DNA from: a virus
DNA length: 38,221 nt
Virus record (IMG/VR): IMGVR_UViG_3300030101_002526
Span: 1-38,221 of that record
Reading direction: 5' to 3' (one strand)
The notes under the pieces are model-generated. The model was not told where the DNA came from and ran no database searches. It worked only from the letters and a program-made list of their open reading frames with translations. A program made the position numbers and the translations under genes. Each line of letters begins with the position of its first letter. Within the stretch, counting starts at the first letter, position 1. Below, one piece after another: positions 1-9,392 of the stretch.

Positions 1-1
1 C

Positions 2-1702
2 ATGGCTGCTTGCGAAGCTGATCCCCGTTGTTTCGGTCAGCTATATACTAAGTGTCGTCGCTCTGGCTACACTAATATATGTTCTAGCATTCTTGTGGAC
101 GAAGCTAGTCAAGTTAAAGAGAAGCTGTTGGGCATACAGTCGAAAACTGGTAAAGACGCTCAGGAGAATATTTTTATGAAAAAAGTAGTCTCTATTTTTA
201 GAGGCTACCCATTCTTTTTCAAGCCTATCCAGGACGGTACCACGAACCCTCGTATGGAGCTGGCCTTTCGTGAGCCCTCGAAGCGCATCACGAAAAACAA
301 TAAGACTTCTTACAGGGGCGATGCACTAAACACAGTCATTAACTGGAAGAACACTACGAACAATGCATACGACGGAGAGAAGCTACACATGCTGTATCTC
401 GACGAGGCGGGTAAGTGGGAGAAACCTACAGATATACGTGAGGCGTGGCGTATAGAGAGAACATGCCTTATAGTAGGTAAGCGTATCGTAGGTAAGGCGC
501 TAGTTGGAAGCACTGTAAACCCAATGGCTAAAGGCGGGGAGGAATACAGGGGGCTGTGGCAAGACTCCGACCCAAACGAAAGAAATAATAATGGTCGAAC
601 AAGATCTGGACTGTACAGAATCTTTATCCCTGCATACGAAGCTCTAGAGGGGTTCTTTGACAGGTATGGTAACGCCGTCATAGAAAACCCTGAAAAAGAA
701 ATAGAAGGCATTGATGGAGAGCCAGTAGATCAGGGGAGTCGAGGATATCTAAAGAACGAGCGTCAGTCATTTAAGGACGACCCATCGGAGCTGAACGAAA
801 TAATCAGGCAGTTTCCGTTCACCGAAGACGAAGCATTCAGAGACAGCATCGAGGGTAGTCTATTTAACATCGGAAAGATCTATCAGCAGATAGAACATAA
901 CGATGGGCTTTATCCTAACCCTGTAGTCAAGGGTAATTTTGTTTGGAGGACAAAAGACGAAGAAGTAGTTTTCTCTCCAGATCCGAACGGTAGGTTTCAT
1001 GTGGCTTGGCTGCCGCCTGATCACCTCAGAAACAACAAGGCTGACGAACGAGGTAAACGGGTTCCGCCGAATGGTCATATCGGTGTAGGTGGAGTTGACT
1101 CCTACGATCTTGACTCTACGGTAGACGGTAGGGGCTCGAAGGGTGCTCTGCACATGTACAATAAATTCAACATGGATGTCCCGCCTAACATGTTTGTTGT
1201 GGAGTACGCTTCTCGTCCAGATCTGGCTAGCATCTTCTACGAAGATGTATTAATGTGTGCATTCTTTTACGGGTATCCTCTACTTATAGAAAACAACAAG
1301 TATGGGATTGCAAGATACTTTGAATCAAGAGGTTACGACGGTTACTTAATGGATAGGCCAAATCACCTAAAGAATCCAAATGCCTCTTCCAATGTTAGAA
1401 CAAAAGGCATACCCTCTAACTCACAAGATGTAATACAGTCCCATGCCCAGGCCATTGAAGCTTACATCCACGACCATGTGGGTATCAGGGCAGAAACGGG
1501 TGAAATAGGCAAAATGTTGTTTAACAGAACCTTGGAGGATTGGATTGCGTACAAAATAGACAAGAGAACTAAGTTTGACCTTACTATTAGTTCTGGCCTG
1601 GCTTTATTAGGAGCCCAAAAACAAAAGCAGAAAAAATTAAAATCAGACTTCAAAAACAAGAAGTTTTTCAGGACATATACCTCAAAAGTCTGGCACTCTT
1701 AG
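2..1702 (+). CDS. Terminase large subunit, C-terminal part (5' truncated by window)
   Basis: Packaging motor that translocates DNA into the prohead and cuts the concatemer. The visible 566 codons contain a Walker-B strand ending in Asp134-Glu135 (LHMLYLDEAG), a coupling-motif-like STVNP at 170-174, and an RNase-H-like nuclease domain with candidate metal ligands Asp366 (GGVDSYD), Glu430 (LLIENNKYG) and Asp526 (KFDLT). The Walker-A lysine loop expected upstream of Walker B is absent, so the real start lies before the window; the ATG at position 2 is most likely an internal Met. The portal gene follows after a 44-nt gap that carries a promoter. The family call is firm; the subfamily cannot be fixed from this fragment. 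Confidence 0.9.
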   Translation: MAACEADPRCFGQLYTKCRRSGYTNICSSILVDEASQVKEKLLGIQSKTGKDAQENIFMKKVVSIFRGYPFFFKPIQDGTTNPRMELAFREPSKRITKNNKTSYRGDALNTVINWKNTTNNAYDGEKLHMLYLDEAGKWEKPTDIREAWRIERTCLIVGKRIVGKALVGSTVNPMAKGGEEYRGLWQDSDPNERNNNGRTRSGLYRIFIPAYEALEGFFDRYGNAVIENPEKEIEGIDGEPVDQGSRGYLKNERQSFKDDPSELNEIIRQFPFTEDEAFRDSIEGSLFNIGKIYQQIEHNDGLYPNPVVKGNFVWRTKDEEVVFSPDPNGRFHVAWLPPDHLRNNKADERGKRVPPNGHIGVGGVDSYDLDSTVDGRGSKGALHMYNKFNMDVPPNMFVVEYASRPDLASIFYEDVLMCAFFYGYPLLIENNKYGIARYFESRGYDGYLMDRPNHLKNPNASSNVRTKGIPSNSQDVIQSHAQAIEAYIHDHVGIRAETGEIGKMLFNRTLEDWIAYKIDKRTKFDLTISSGLALLGAQKQKQKKLKSDFKNKKFFRTYTSKVWHS

Positions 1703-1708
1703 TTTTAC

Positions 1709-1716
1709 TATATTTG
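1709..1716 (+). promoter_or_regulatory. Bacteroidota-type -7 promoter box TATATTTG upstream of portal
   Basis: Exact TAnnTTTG match in the short gap between terminase and portal genes, with a T-rich stretch just upstream. It would give a leader of roughly 25-30 nt before the portal ATG at 1747. No convincing -33 TTTG element is visible. Confidence 0.55.
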
Positions 1717-1746
1717 CATTGAGTTACAATAACTCTAACATTCCGC

Positions 1747-4146
1747 ATGTATAGTAGCAATAAAAAATCTTCCAATTTTCCAGACCCATTATCTCCTTCT
1801 GAGGAAAAGCAAGGGAAGAGTTATGGCCTGAATTATGCCAAGGCCATATACAGTCAGTGGGGCAAGATGGATCAGCATAACTCCCCATACGGTAACAAGC
1901 GCAAAACCTTTGAAAGAAACAGAAGGTACGCAAACGGTACTCAAGATACGGCTATATATAGATCGCTTCTTACTTCGCTGGACCCTAACAATGGTGATGG
2001 CAGTATGCTAAACCTGGATTTCACTCCAGTTCCTATACTGCCTAAATTTGTGAGAATTGTAGTAAACAAAATACTTTCCCTTAACCCATATCCTAACCTA
2101 GAGGCTGTTGACCCTCTCTCTTCTTCTGAAAAAGACCTTGAGAAAAAAAAGATAGAGTTTTCGGTCAAGGCAAAGGAGTCTTTAAAGGGCATAAAAAATG
2201 GTCTTGGGATTGAAATAAACGGAGATCCAGACCAGGTTCCTGATACGCTTGAGGAGGCTGAAATATTTATGGATTCAAACGTAAAAGTTTCTTCTGAGAT
2301 AGCTGCTCAAATAGCCACTAATCTTACGCTTGAGTGGAACGACTTCAACGATTCTATTTTTCGTCGTTGTGTTAATGACATGACTATTCTTGGAATGTCT
2401 GTAGTCAAGAGGGAAAACGATCCTCAATATGGATTAAAGACTAATTATGTTGATCCCGCAAACTTCATACACAGCTTTACGGAAGATCCAAATTTTGGGG
2501 ACTTAGTTTACGCTGGAGAAGTAAAGCACATTCCTATTCAAGAGCTAAAGAGAATTGCTGGCGACCAGTTCACGGAGGATCAATATAAATCTATAGCCAA
2601 GAAGGCTCAGAAGAAGTACGGATATGACTCTGGTAAAATGTCTCAGTCTTCTTATGACAGATCAAATAACTCTTACTCGTTCGGCTATGATGAATACATG
2701 ATCGAAATTCTAGACTTTGAGTTCATGGGTGTTGATTGTGAATATTATGAGTCTAAGGAAAGTCGATACGGAAATGTGGGTTTTTACGCAAAAGGAGAAA
2801 AATATAAAGCCCCTACTAGCTCAGTGTTTAACAGGGAGGTCATGAAACTAGAGACTTCTTCGGTTTATGGTGGTTGTTATATCCTGGGGACTGATTTCTT
2901 GTTTAATTATGGCAAGAAAAACAATATGCCTAGAAACATTCATGATATTTCTAGAACCAACCTTTCATACTCTGTTTGTGCCACTAACTTGCTAGATATG
3001 ATGCCTAAGTCCATGGTGGATAGCTGTGTGGGCTTTGCAGATCAACTTCAGCTTACCCATCTTAAAATTCAGCAGGCCGTAGCTAAAGCTAAGCCTGACG
3101 GTATCATCATAGACATTGAGGGGTTAGAAAATGTACAGCTTGGAAAAGGAGGAGAGCTCCAGCCCTTGGATCTCCACGATATCTACGAGCAGACGGGCGT
3201 CTTTTATTACAGGAGTAAAAACCCAGAAGGAGGGTTTCAGAATCCTCCGATTAGAGAGATAGGGAATAGCATTCGTAATATTAATGAGTTGATAGGTCTA
3301 TATAATCATTACTTAAGAATGATTAGGGATGCAACTGGCATAAACGAGGTAATGGATGCGTCTACCCCTAAATCAGATTCTTTGGTAGGTGTAAGACAAC
3401 AAGCATTGGCCGCTGCAAACAATGCAATTTATGATATTACAAACTCTTCTATGATTCTTTATAAGAAGGTTTGCTCTGACGTTGTAAAATGCATTCAGGT
3501 TATTCACCCAGACGCCGTTCTTTACAAAATATATGAAAATGCTATAGGCAAAGAAAACATGAAAGTCCTTAGCTCTTTCAGGAACCTTGCTATGTACAAC
3601 TTCGGGGTCAAGGTTGTTAAAGATATGGAGGAGGCAGAGCGCCAGTACCTTGAGCAAAATATTCAGGTAGCTCTTGGACAGAAAGAGATAGACCTTGAGG
3701 ATGCGATTGCCGTAAGACAATTAAAAGATTTGAGTCAGGCGGAACGACTTTTGATCGTTCGAAGGAAAAAGAGAATAGCGCAGAATCAACAGATGGCAAT
3801 GCAAAACTCTCAACAACAGTCTCAGGTACAGCAGCAGTCTGCTCAGGCCGCCTCTCAAGCTAGGCAGCAGGAGATGCAGATGGAGGCTCAGATCAGGGCT
3901 CAGGAGATGCAGCTTAAGGCTCAACTAGATTCTCAATTAGAAGAAGTGAAACACGGATTCAGAAAAGAGATAGAGCTTATAAAAGCTCAGGCAACGTTAG
4001 GCTTTAAAGAAACTGATGAGAATTTTAAGGAAAAGCTTGAGGTCCTAAAAGAAGATAGAAAGGATGAAAGGGTAAAAAAACAAGCCGAGGAACAAAGCAA
4101 GCTTATATCTCAGCGCAAATCTGAAGATTTTCAACCCTCAGCTTAA
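1747..4146 (+). CDS. Portal protein
   Basis: Forms the dodecameric ring at the capsid vertex through which DNA is packaged and ejected. The 799-aa product lies directly after the terminase gene, the classical location. The N-terminal segment (GSMLNLDFTPVPILPKFVRIVV, about residues 78-100) resembles the portal entry region of Bacteroidota podoviruses of the crAss-like type. A long helical core follows, with a DATGINEVMDASTP motif near residue 530 typical of portal crown/stem regions. The C-terminal ~130 residues are a Gln/Lys/Glu-rich coiled coil (about 660-790), matching a portal barrel-like extension. The size fits the ~800-aa portals of large podoviruses. The call rests on position, length and motifs; no search was run. 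Confidence 0.82.
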   Translation: MYSSNKKSSNFPDPLSPSEEKQGKSYGLNYAKAIYSQWGKMDQHNSPYGNKRKTFERNRRYANGTQDTAIYRSLLTSLDPNNGDGSMLNLDFTPVPILPKFVRIVVNKILSLNPYPNLEAVDPLSSSEKDLEKKKIEFSVKAKESLKGIKNGLGIEINGDPDQVPDTLEEAEIFMDSNVKVSSEIAAQIATNLTLEWNDFNDSIFRRCVNDMTILGMSVVKRENDPQYGLKTNYVDPANFIHSFTEDPNFGDLVYAGEVKHIPIQELKRIAGDQFTEDQYKSIAKKAQKKYGYDSGKMSQSSYDRSNNSYSFGYDEYMIEILDFEFMGVDCEYYESKESRYGNVGFYAKGEKYKAPTSSVFNREVMKLETSSVYGGCYILGTDFLFNYGKKNNMPRNIHDISRTNLSYSVCATNLLDMMPKSMVDSCVGFADQLQLTHLKIQQAVAKAKPDGIIIDIEGLENVQLGKGGELQPLDLHDIYEQTGVFYYRSKNPEGGFQNPPIREIGNSIRNINELIGLYNHYLRMIRDATGINEVMDASTPKSDSLVGVRQQALAAANNAIYDITNSSMILYKKVCSDVVKCIQVIHPDAVLYKIYENAIGKENMKVLSSFRNLAMYNFGVKVVKDMEEAERQYLEQNIQVALGQKEIDLEDAIAVRQLKDLSQAERLLIVRRKKRIAQNQQMAMQNSQQQSQVQQQSAQAASQARQQEMQMEAQIRAQEMQLKAQLDSQLEEVKHGFRKEIELIKAQATLGFKETDENFKEKLEVLKEDRKDERVKKQAEEQSKLISQRKSEDFQPSA

Positions 4147-4152
4147 TATTTG
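4145..4152 (+). promoter_or_regulatory. Possible -7 box AATATTTG, 4 nt before the ATG at 4157
   Basis: One mismatch (first T) to TAnnTTTG. It overlaps the portal stop codon and sits exactly four bases before the next ATG, the same spacing seen at 8184, 12671 and 17175. Weak on its own; notable because of the repeated geometry. Confidence 0.3.
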
Positions 4153-4156
4153 AAAG

Positions 4157-4558
4157 ATGGACAACATAATAAACCTGGACAGGTCTCAAAGGCTTGATAT
4201 TATTTGCAGGAAGGGTGATACATTTACTTTGAATCTTGAGCTAAAAGATGACCAGGGAGTTCCTATTGACTTAACTGGCAATCCGTTTGATATTTACAGT
4301 TTTCTTATGGAGGTAAGACTCAGTGATACTTCTAGTACTGTAGTTCTAACCCCCACCCCAAACATTGCTAAAAAAATAGACGGCCTCGTAACTTTTAGTG
4401 TTCCAGCTTCTGGAATGGTGGTAAATGCTGGTCTTTATGTTTACGATATTCAGCAAACCAGAACAGACACAGTGTCTGGAAACCCTAGCCCTCAAGAGCT
4501 CTCTGTTGAGACTTTGCTCTTCGGAACATTTAAGATTAACGAAGACGTAACCGTTTGA
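4157..4558 (+). CDS. Small beta-sandwich structural protein, BppU N-domain-like
   Basis: The 133-aa product has the alternating hydrophobic pattern of an Ig-like beta sandwich: [22 protein letters not shown], then FLMEVRLSD, then a [10 protein letters not shown] strand and a closing [13 protein letters not shown] strand. This pattern is familiar from BppU-like N-terminal domains in phage fibre and baseplate modules, where it acts as an anchor or adaptor for longer fibres. It lies 10 nt after the portal gene and ends one base before the collagen-like fibre gene, which suggests it is the adaptor for that fibre. No catalytic motif is visible. The fold assignment is inferred from sequence pattern alone. 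Confidence 0.5.
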   Translation: MDNIINLDRSQRLDIICRKGDTFTLNLELKDDQGVPIDLTGNPFDIYSFLMEVRLSDTSSTVVLTPTPNIAKKIDGLVTFSVPASGMVVNAGLYVYDIQQTRTDTVSGNPSPQELSVETLLFGTFKINEDVTV

Positions 4559-4559
4559 T

Positions 4560-6686
4560 ATGGCAACTAAGATAAAGATTACCGTATCCAAAGGTCCTCA
4601 GGGCGAGCAAGGGCCACGGGGGTTTCAGGGAGCCAATGGAGAGAGAGGGGCTACAGGCGCTACAGGGCCACAGGGCCCTCAAGGAGATACTGGGCCACAG
4701 GGCCCTCAAGGAGATACTGGGCCACAGGGATCTACTGGGCCGCAAGGCCCCACGGGCCCACAGGGTTCTGATGCCAACGTTTCTTCCTCTAGTATTTTTG
4801 ATCTTTCCGACACAGAGCAATCTGGAGGCTCTGTAGCTGCTGGGTCTATCTTGTCGTTTATAAATGGGAGGTTTACAAATACCGCTCCTGCTTCCCCGCC
4901 GCCCAACAACACAGACTCTTTAACGGAGGGTAGTACAAATCTGTATTATACAGAGGCTCGCGTGTCGGCTAATACAAATGTGGCGGCTAATACCCTTAAG
5001 GTTTCATTTCCAGGATTCGGCACCACTTCTGGCACATCACTGGAGGGCAACACACCTTTGCTACAGTTAGGCACTACAGGCACAACCGCGCTGGCTGGAG
5101 ACACTACTACAATTTCAACAGCGCAGGCTAATGCTATAACAGCTAACACAGCAAAAAATACTTACCCAAGCGCAGACGCTTCTAAGCTTGCGGGTATCGA
5201 AGCTGGAGCCGATGTAACGGACGCAACCAACGTAGCATCCGCAGGCGCGTTGATGGCATCAAGCCCACAGCTTGACGGCAATCTTGATGTAAACGGAAAT
5301 GAAATCGTAAGTACTTCAAACGGACACATCGTTTTAGATCCGAACGGGACTGGAGAAGTTCGGCTGGATAAGACAACGGATGACGCTATCCTGCAGCTAA
5401 ACCATAAAACTAACGGCAACAATTCAAGGTTAGAGCTTACGGAAGGAAACGGAACCTTTGGGGCTTTTTTGAATTACGACAGCAGTAATTTTCACATTGG
5501 CTCTATAGATGGTAGTTCAGATATCGATTCAATAGAAATTAAACGCGCGGGCAATGTAATTTTTTCTAAGTCGGTAAAATTTGCAAGCCCTGCTATTTTT
5601 GAAATGACCGTAGACAATGATGCTACTAATTTTCCGATTGAGCTAAAGGATGAAAACTCGCAAAATCAAGTTTTTTATTTAAAGAACAGCGGTGTATCTG
5701 ACACGGTTGATATGTACCTCAAAGGAGATTCCCAAATAACTGGGAACCTAGAGGTTCAAGGAAATATTATTAGCACCTCCAATGCGAACGTAAAAATAAA
5801 TCCCAACGGCACGGGCTGCGTTGAGATTATGGGGGATGGAACTTCTAATGGAACGACAGGAGCAATACAATTAAATTGCTCAGTCAACTCCCACGGCGTA
5901 AAGATTCAGAGCCCTGCGCACTCAGCAGGGGCAACATATACATTAACTCTTCCTGACTCAGCGGGTAGCGCAAACCAAGTATTAAAAACAGATGGTAGCG
6001 GGGCTCTAGATTGGGTAAATCAGAGTGGCGGCGTAACGAGCGTAACAGCAGGGGTGGGTTTAAATGGAGGTGCGATTACTTCTACGGGTACAATCGACCT
6101 GGCAGACACTGCAGTTACAGCGGGTAGTTACACCTCAGCGGATATTACCGTGGATGCGCAAGGTCGTATTACTTCCGCTTCTAACGGAACTGGCGGGGGC
6201 GGAGGTGGCGGAGGCATATCAAATGTAGTTGAAGACACAACTCCACAACTTGGTGGTGATTTAGATACAAACGCAAAAAACATCGTTTTCGCAAAAACGT
6301 CAGCGACTGATCACAGCAGTAATGGAGATATAGTAAAGATTGGAACTGGCACAACAACCCAAGGGGAGCTTTGTTACTATACTTCAAGTGGCACCTGGGT
6401 TGCAGCGGATGCAGACGCTACAGGCACGGCTGGTGGAGTCCTTTTGGCTATAGCTCTAGGTACTGACCCTGATGTAGATGGGATGTTGCTTCGTGGCATG
6501 TACACACTCGATCACGACCCAGGGACTGTTGGGGATGAGTTATATGTCTCCACTACGGCTGGAGATATTACAGCTACGGCACCATCTGGCACAGGAGATA
6601 TTGTAAGAGTAGTTGGGTATTGCCTTGACAGCGCTAACGGACAGATTTGGTTTAATCCTTCTAATGACTTCATCGAACTTGCATAA
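4560..6686 (+). CDS. Collagen-like phage fibre protein
   Basis: The 708-aa fibre begins with a short basic lead and then 20 uninterrupted Gly-X-Y triplets (residues 12-71, rich in GPQ, GDT, GAT), expected to form a trimeric collagen helix. After it come a tail-fibre motif ([13 protein letters not shown], near residue 122), long Thr/Ser/Asn/Gly-rich beta repeats, a [11 protein letters not shown]...[12 protein letters not shown] module (about 492-546), a polyglycine hinge, and a C-terminal ~120-residue domain (about 589-708) shared with the fibre protein at 11774-12658. The start lies one base after the upstream stop, implying translational coupling. It is probably a receptor-binding or head-decorating fibre; which of the two cannot be told from sequence. 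Confidence 0.75.
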   Translation: MATKIKITVSKGPQGEQGPRGFQGANGERGATGATGPQGPQGDTGPQGPQGDTGPQGSTGPQGPTGPQGSDANVSSSSIFDLSDTEQSGGSVAAGSILSFINGRFTNTAPASPPPNNTDSLTEGSTNLYYTEARVSANTNVAANTLKVSFPGFGTTSGTSLEGNTPLLQLGTTGTTALAGDTTTISTAQANAITANTAKNTYPSADASKLAGIEAGADVTDATNVASAGALMASSPQLDGNLDVNGNEIVSTSNGHIVLDPNGTGEVRLDKTTDDAILQLNHKTNGNNSRLELTEGNGTFGAFLNYDSSNFHIGSIDGSSDIDSIEIKRAGNVIFSKSVKFASPAIFEMTVDNDATNFPIELKDENSQNQVFYLKNSGVSDTVDMYLKGDSQITGNLEVQGNIISTSNANVKINPNGTGCVEIMGDGTSNGTTGAIQLNCSVNSHGVKIQSPAHSAGATYTLTLPDSAGSANQVLKTDGSGALDWVNQSGGVTSVTAGVGLNGGAITSTGTIDLADTAVTAGSYTSADITVDAQGRITSASNGTGGGGGGGGISNVVEDTTPQLGGDLDTNAKNIVFAKTSATDHSSNGDIVKIGTGTTTQGELCYYTSSGTWVAADADATGTAGGVLLAIALGTDPDVDGMLLRGMYTLDHDPGTVGDELYVSTTAGDITATAPSGTGDIVRVVGYCLDSANGQIWFNPSNDFIELA
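4665..4718 (+). repeat. Tandem 27-bp repeat (two exact copies) in the collagen segment
   Basis: A 27-bp unit encoding GPQGPQGDT occurs exactly twice in tandem (4665-4691, 4692-4718), followed by a partial third copy that begins with the same 11 bases. The units are multiples of three, so gain or loss changes collagen length without breaking frame. Confidence 0.85.
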
Positions 6687-7909
6687 TGCCCGACATCAGC
6701 AAAAGAAACGGTATTGAAATGGCAGATATCGCAAAAATCAATGAACAAGACGTTCCTTCAGGTGGCGGTGGGGCTTCTGAGCCAACTTCAGGAATAATCT
6801 CTATTGGAGGCGGCTCCAGTTCAAATAACATCCTCGCTCACACCCCTGTTCAAAGGGTTTTCCAAACCGTTGAGTTTCATTCTAGCGTATCCTCACCTCC
6901 AGGTGCTTCTGATATCGCAAAAATAAAAGGGGGTAGATCCTTACTGGGCATGTTGGATAACTCTGGGAATTTGTTTCTTATTGGCCCAGGGGGTCATTCC
7001 AATGTTGGTCAAAACTTCGTTTACGGAGGGAAAAGACGGCAGTTTGGTCTTGCGTTAACTTCAGTCGCTGAATTTAGCTGTGGTGATAACCACACCTTGG
7101 CTGTAAAAACAGATGGAACACTTTGGGGTGTGGGGACAGGCGGTGACGGGCAGTTTGGGGATGGAACGTCCAATCGGTACACCAATTTTAGTCAGATTGG
7201 GACTGACACGGATTGGTCAAAAGTCTCTTGCGGGGAAGATTACAGTCTTGCGATAAAAACTACAGGCGCTTTATATAGCGCTGGTAAAAATCAAGACGGA
7301 AGAACAGGCCAAGGGACCACCAGCGGTGACACTACGTCTTGGACTCAAATAGGAACTGATACCGATTGGACTCAAATATCCGCAGGTCAGAGAACTTCTG
7401 CTACCATAAAGGGAGGCACTTTAGTTACATGGGGAGACGACACCAATAATTGCCTTGGTCTTTCTAGCTCTGGCGATCAGAGCTCTCCTGGTACAGCGAA
7501 CTCTGACACAGACTGGCAAAGCGTTCATGTGGGCGCTAATTACATCAAGGCCATAAAAACCACTGATGGTCATCACTACCATTGCGGATCGGGCGGTTCA
7601 TTTGGCGGGGGTACACGCGGTGATGGCTCTACAAGCAGCACTAGCAGCTTTACAAGAATAGGGTCGGATACAGGTTGGACTGAATTTCTTGAGCTTAAAT
7701 ACACTAGCTTTACCTATTACGCAGCTGGTAAAAAAAGTGGAAGCTGGTATGTATGCGGCAGATACGACGGCGTACCATACATAAGAGTAAACGGCGTTTC
7801 AACGACTTCTAATACAACAACTTTCGTACAATTAACCAGTCCCTCTCCTTCAATTATTGGTTTAGCGAACCCTGAGTCTGGTCGCCCCGAATTTATATAC
7901 GTAGTTTAA
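6686..7909 (+). CDS. RCC1-like beta-propeller structural protein
   Basis: The 407-aa product has repeated blades of RCC1 type: a motif like CGDNHTLAVKTDGTLWGVGTGGDGQFGDGT followed by a WxxVSCGEDYSLAIKTTGALYSAGKNQDG blade, with further decayed copies to about residue 370. The recurring GTDTDW linker between blades is clear. The first residues carry two DISK/DIAK-type short motifs followed by a Gly-rich linker, as in many phage fibre N-termini. This supports the start at 6686 (overlapping the upstream stop by one base) over a Met at codon 12. It is likely a virion surface or host-contact protein; RCC1-like propellers recur in marine phage structural regions. No guanine-exchange role is implied. 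Confidence 0.75.
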   Translation: MPDISKRNGIEMADIAKINEQDVPSGGGGASEPTSGIISIGGGSSSNNILAHTPVQRVFQTVEFHSSVSSPPGASDIAKIKGGRSLLGMLDNSGNLFLIGPGGHSNVGQNFVYGGKRRQFGLALTSVAEFSCGDNHTLAVKTDGTLWGVGTGGDGQFGDGTSNRYTNFSQIGTDTDWSKVSCGEDYSLAIKTTGALYSAGKNQDGRTGQGTTSGDTTSWTQIGTDTDWTQISAGQRTSATIKGGTLVTWGDDTNNCLGLSSSGDQSSPGTANSDTDWQSVHVGANYIKAIKTTDGHHYHCGSGGSFGGGTRGDGSTSSTSSFTRIGSDTGWTEFLELKYTSFTYYAAGKKSGSWYVCGRYDGVPYIRVNGVSTTSNTTTFVQLTSPSPSIIGLANPESGRPEFIYVV

Positions 7910-7910
7910 T

Positions 7911-8168
7911 ATGGCAGAATACACAGTTATAATTACAGGCGAAGATGATCTGAGCCAGTCTTGGACAGACTCTAGGGCTCCTAACTTTTCATGGAGATTT
8001 AGGGAGGAAGAATTAAGTGACTGCGTTCAGGTTGGTGAAGGTCAGTGGCAGGCCACCTATGAAAGCATGGAGTTGTCTTCTCCTAAAACATACACCTACC
8101 TGGATATGGTGAATGGGGGAGAGGTTACTTATACGTTGCCCGCTGGTGAATACGGGGTAAAACCTTAA
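7911..8168 (+). CDS. Hypothetical small protein, 85 aa
   Basis: Starts two bases after the RCC1-like gene and ends before a promoter, so it is probably the last gene of that transcript. The sequence is acidic and aromatic-rich (several Trp/Tyr) with alternating polar and hydrophobic residues, suggesting a small beta domain. No motif was recognised. It may be an accessory or cap subunit for the propeller protein. Confidence 0.6.
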   Translation: MAEYTVIITGEDDLSQSWTDSRAPNFSWRFREEELSDCVQVGEGQWQATYESMELSSPKTYTYLDMVNGGEVTYTLPAGEYGVKP

Positions 8169-8173
8169 CCTTC

Positions 8174-8191
8174 TTGTTTTTATTATCTTTG
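8174..8191 (+). promoter_or_regulatory. Extended promoter element ending in TATCTTTG, 4 nt before ATG
   Basis: An 18-base element, TTGTTTTTATTATCTTTG, differs by a single base from the element at 12661-12678. Its -7 box (8184-8191) lies four bases before the ATG at 8196, so the transcript should begin at or beside the start codon. The gap before it is only 27 nt and has no Shine-Dalgarno sequence. Confidence 0.6.
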
Positions 8192-8195
8192 TGGT

Positions 8196-9392
8196 ATGGC
8201 CGTAATAGTGGAAGATACCATAGAGATTGTAGTTTCCAACCCCCAGTTAAACAACACTGTAACCGTTACAAACCCAGCCTCTAAGAACACTATAAATGTT
8301 TCTCAGGGTTATACGGCATCTGTTGGAATACCTGGTCAGGGGGGTAGCGGAACCGTAACCCAGATCATAGCCGCTGATGGTTTGACGGGCGGCGTCATCA
8401 CCACTTCTGGGACAATCGGGCTCGAAGACACAGATGTTGATCCAGGTTCCTACACTTTGGCTAACATTACTGTTGATTCTAAGGGAAGGATTACCAGCGC
8501 GTCTAATGGTAGTGGCACTGGAGGCACTGACGTAACTACCGATCAGGTCATAAACATCACTAATAACGACGCTGCATTTAGCCACATGACTACCCCGATA
8601 GCTTCTGGGACGTCACTTCAATCGATATTAATAGATATGCTTCAAAAGTATACTCTATCCACGATATCCCTTAACGCTTTAAATGTCTCCTTTGAAGATG
8701 AAAATGGCTCTTACCCAGATCCATCCTTAAACGCTTCTAACATTATAACTAGAGAAGTAGGGGGAGGCGTCAGGGTTTTTGGTTTTCAACAAAGCCTATC
8801 TGATGACACTTCCGTTCAGGACAACTCTGTTTCTTTCTTTCAGAATGGCACGTTGGTAGAAGGGGGATTTAGCGATGTCGCTGCTTTTGGTACGCTTTCT
8901 CAGTTTATAGATCTCTCGCCTGGCGTTTCAACAAACGTCTTCAACTTAACCGCTATAGATGACGGAGGGGAATCTAACGAGACTATATCGTCCAACAACA
9001 AGACCATTAGATTTAGGTTTAAGGTTAAGGTAGGCGCTAGTCCTCTTGAGGTTTCTGATAGTAATTTCCAGAGCGTTTACGACAACCTCTCAACTATACA
9101 TGATGAGCTACAGCTAGAAACAACCATATTTACAACGTGTAACCCTGACACCAACAATGCTAGCAACTTTACCTACATTGTTTACCCAACCAGCTTTGGA
9201 TCGGTCATTAACGGACAGTATGTTGGTGTTACTGAGGTTTTGCAGGGGGCTCAACCAGTAACTGGAGCTTTCACTGATCATGGACCTTTCGTAGTAACCA
9301 ACAGCTTTGGCGCCCAGATAGAATATAATTTTTTTAGAACTAATGATCCTGGGGCTTTTGCCGATGGTGTCGTCTTAACTATAAACTTCTGA
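8196..9392 (+). CDS. Beta-rich fibre/tail structural protein
   Basis: The 398-aa product opens with a Val/Thr/Asn-rich strand region, then carries the module TVTQIIAADGLTGGVITTSG...[13 protein letters not shown] (about residues 50-108), closely parallel to residues 492-546 of the collagen-like fibre. The remaining ~290 residues contain Ig-like beta strands (SVSFFQNGTLVEGG, STNVFNLTAIDDGGES) and no enzymatic motif. It overlaps the next gene by one base (TGATG). It probably forms part of a fibre or decoration complex. It has its own promoter just before the start, with no room for a ribosome binding site. Confidence 0.6.
   Translation: MAVIVEDTIEIVVSNPQLNNTVTVTNPASKNTINVSQGYTASVGIPGQGGSGTVTQIIAADGLTGGVITTSGTIGLEDTDVDPGSYTLANITVDSKGRITSASNGSGTGGTDVTTDQVINITNNDAAFSHMTTPIASGTSLQSILIDMLQKYTLSTISLNALNVSFEDENGSYPDPSLNASNIITREVGGGVRVFGFQQSLSDDTSVQDNSVSFFQNGTLVEGGFSDVAAFGTLSQFIDLSPGVSTNVFNLTAIDDGGESNETISSNNKTIRFRFKVKVGASPLEVSDSNFQSVYDNLSTIHDELQLETTIFTTCNPDTNNASNFTYIVYPTSFGSVINGQYVGVTEVLQGAQPVTGAFTDHGPFVVTNSFGAQIEYNFFRTNDPGAFADGVVLTINF

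Noticed and set aside
4536-4820. Minus-strand frame opposite the collagen segment
   Set aside because: A repeat-driven shadow of the Gly-X-Y codons; no start context or neighbours.
8174-8192. TTG at 8174 as a -33 promoter element
   Set aside because: It is only about 10 bases from the -7 box; the expected spacing is roughly 17-23. It is treated as part of the extended T-rich element instead.
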